Source: Terrimicrobium sacchariphilum (GTDB taxonomy: Bacteria; Verrucomicrobiota; Verrucomicrobiia; Chthoniobacterales; Terrimicrobiaceae). From it: a stretch of 64,000 nucleotides of DNA. Shown here piece after piece: positions 62,731-64,000 of the stretch. Under the pieces are notes generated by a model. That model did not search any database and had not been told where the DNA came from. It saw only the letters and a program-made list of their open reading frames with translations. Both the position numbers and the translations under genes were made by a program. Location of the stretch: NCBI RefSeq assembly GCF_001613545.1, contig NZ_BDCO01000001.1, forward strand, positions 1 through 64,000, in the 5' to 3' direction. The number at the start of each line of letters is the position of its first letter. Position 1 is the stretch's first letter.

Positions 62731-63540
62731 ATGGCCAGATGTCGTCCTGGCTGTAAGGATCATGCTCGGCGCATGGAGATCGCGCAAAGTAGGGAAATGA
62801 ATCTCGCAATTCTAAGGAGCCGCGAACTGAAAGCTTACTCCGAGGCCGTGGAAAGAATTCACGCTGCCTCGGATACAAAGGATTTTTCCCAGTCGGTCTT
62901 TTCGGCTCTGGCAGAGTTGATTCCGGCAAGTTTCATTACTTCCGACGCGTACCACCTGGCGTCAGGCATTTCGAGACACGCATCCTCGCGCCAAGGCCCC
63001 CGCGGTTGGGCGGAAAGGCTTTCGGAACTCGTGGAAAAAGAGCATCCTGCGTATTTCGCCATCCGCGACGGACTGCGTGAGCCGTTACGTCTGGACGACC
63101 TGATCAGCCAGAGGAGACTGCGCCGTCTTGCCCTCTACCACGATGTCTTTCGTCCTTTGAACGGAGGACACCAAATCGTTCTGCCGCTGGTCGCGCCGGG
63201 CTTCGTAGCCGGCTTCACGATCAACCGCGACACCCCGTTCACGGAGGAGGAAATGTGCCTGGCTCGCTTGCTTGGCCCTCATCTGGCGCTGGCTCATCTG
63301 CACTCGCGAAGCGAGATGGAGGCATGCCGGGGATTTCCTGATGAGCGCACGGTCACTCCCCGGGAGAGGGAGGTTTTGCACTGGATCGGCCAGGGGAAAA
63401 GGGATGCGGAAATCGCGCTCATCCTGGGCATAGCGAGACGCACCGTAAGCAAGCATGTCGAACACATCCTGGCGAAGCTCGGATGCGAAACGCGAACGGC
63501 GGCCCTCAGCGCCCTTAACGAGCACCGGCGCGAGGTTTGA
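62731..63540 (+). CDS. LuxR-family transcriptional regulator
   Basis: A 269-residue protein from ATG at 62731, which has GGAG about 8 nt upstream. The frame is open to 62395 but that part runs through the direct repeat. The N-terminal 190 residues resemble a GAF-like sensor typical of planctomycete and verrucomicrobial LuxR proteins. The C-terminus is a LuxR helix-turn-helix: VTPREREVLHWIGQGKRDAE then ISLILG-like and TVSKHVEHILAKLGCETRTA. It may control the divergent PEP-CTERM pair. ATG at 62773 is an alternative start. Confidence 0.85.
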   Translation: MARCRPGCKDHARRMEIAQSREMNLAILRSRELKAYSEAVERIHAASDTKDFSQSVFSALAELIPASFITSDAYHLASGISRHASSRQGPRGWAERLSELVEKEHPAYFAIRDGLREPLRLDDLISQRRLRRLALYHDVFRPLNGGHQIVLPLVAPGFVAGFTINRDTPFTEEEMCLARLLGPHLALAHLHSRSEMEACRGFPDERTVTPREREVLHWIGQGKRDAEIALILGIARRTVSKHVEHILAKLGCETRTAALSALNEHRREV

Positions 63541-63543
63541 CGG

Positions 63544-64000
63544 TCACAAGTCCTCCTCGCAATGCGACCGGAATCTGCTCAGCAACTCTGCATGGGAAGG
63601 AACTCCGAAATACCGATAAATCGCCTTCAGGCATCCCGAAACGGTGTTTTCGCTGATGGTCTGGTAAGCCACGATCTGATTTTTCCCAGGTCCGTCGAGA
63701 AGCAGTTTGAGGACCAGTCCGGACTTCGCAACAACTCGGGCACAGTCGCCCATCGATTCTCTGGCCATCCCATTTCGTGCAGCCAAGGCACCTCGCTCAG
63801 AACGACATGAGCGATGCGAGATTCCCGGTCGGAGAATTCCTTTTCATCCTTTCCTCGGTGAAGCCCTCACTGCTTACGGATCATAACCGATGGGCCTCAA
63901 CAAGAGAATAAGCGGGCCGATATCTGATAAGGGAATGAGAACCGTCGCTTCCATGCCGATGGATGAAATTTTCCAAGGAATCGAATTCATAAATGCGATG
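63544..64000 (-). pseudogene. Frameshifted LuxR-type regulator, runs off the right edge
   Basis: Three frames carry consecutive pieces of one family. The middle piece is FSDRESRIAHVVLSEVPWLH, then MGWPENRWATVPELLRS (to about 63720). The C-terminal piece in another frame is LVLKLLLDGPGKNQIVAYQT, then ISENTVSGCLKAIYRYFGVP, a LuxR helix-turn-helix. An N-terminal piece (TVLIPLSDIGPLILLLRP) is in yet another frame near 63900. At least two frameshifts are needed to join them. It is a relative of the intact regulator at 62731, which it faces with 3 bp between the stops. Confidence 0.65.

Overview
The window looks like chromosomal DNA of a Verrucomicrobiota bacterium, most plausibly near the Chthoniobacter/Terrimicrobium group. 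The reasons are a complete Verru_Chthon pseudopilin cassette (proteins B, C, D, A), several PEP-CTERM (exosortase-sorted) proteins, a LacI-type regulator of the verrucomicrobial kind, and many glycoside hydrolases without a SusC/SusD pair. No rRNA, tRNA or CRISPR array was seen. Shine-Dalgarno sequences are weak or absent before most genes, so many starts rest on protein families and spacing.

Region 1 (1-23.3 kb) appears to be one sulfur-related regulon. It holds a two-partner secretion pair (the 5' part of the transporter tpsB at the left edge and a 3,711-residue exoprotein tpsA). Between them lie three plus-strand genes for exported proteins, one of them PEP-CTERM. Two small YezD/DUF2292 proteins and a HEAT-repeat protein follow. 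Next is a family 2A encapsulin locus: SrpI-like shell, cysteine desulfurase cargo with a long N-terminal extension, rhodanese and cysteine synthase on the minus strand, then a second rhodanese and serine acetyltransferase on the plus strand. Five copies of one palindromic motif, AATAACGA-N9-TCGTTATT or close variants, sit in front of these transcription units and nowhere else that I found. In three cases the motif covers the -10 box of a recognisable promoter. The proteins are very poor in Met and Cys; several have no internal Met and no Cys. I infer a sulfur-limitation response that pairs a sulfur-storing nanocompartment with a surface built from low-sulfur proteins.

Region 2 (23.7-57.2 kb) is a polysaccharide-utilisation cluster. 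After an ECF-like sigma factor with a tandem repeat at its start codon come a FucP-type transporter, GH27, GH92, an autotransporter-repeat PEP-CTERM protein, a second MFS transporter, GH5, a small secreted protein, GH130, GH38, a GH2-type enzyme, an acetyl esterase, a second GH5, an SGNH esterase, GH127 and a LacI regulator. A 12-bp LacI-type operator (GCAACGAGGTGC and variants) occurs seven times, once (or as a pair) in front of each major transcription unit. One copy lies between lacI and the divergent Verru_Chthon pseudopilin operon. The enzymes fit a galactosylated, acetylated mannan plus alpha-mannan and arabinose side chains.

Region 3 (57.2-64 kb) is eroded. It holds an IS3-family transposase scrap, a mutarotase-like gene translationally coupled to a 5'-truncated SIS-domain gene, a PEP-CTERM tail remnant, and a PEP-CTERM pair (HAF repeats; C-type lectin) flanked by a 135-bp direct repeat. 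It ends with a LuxR-type regulator facing a frameshifted LuxR-like pseudogene at the right edge.
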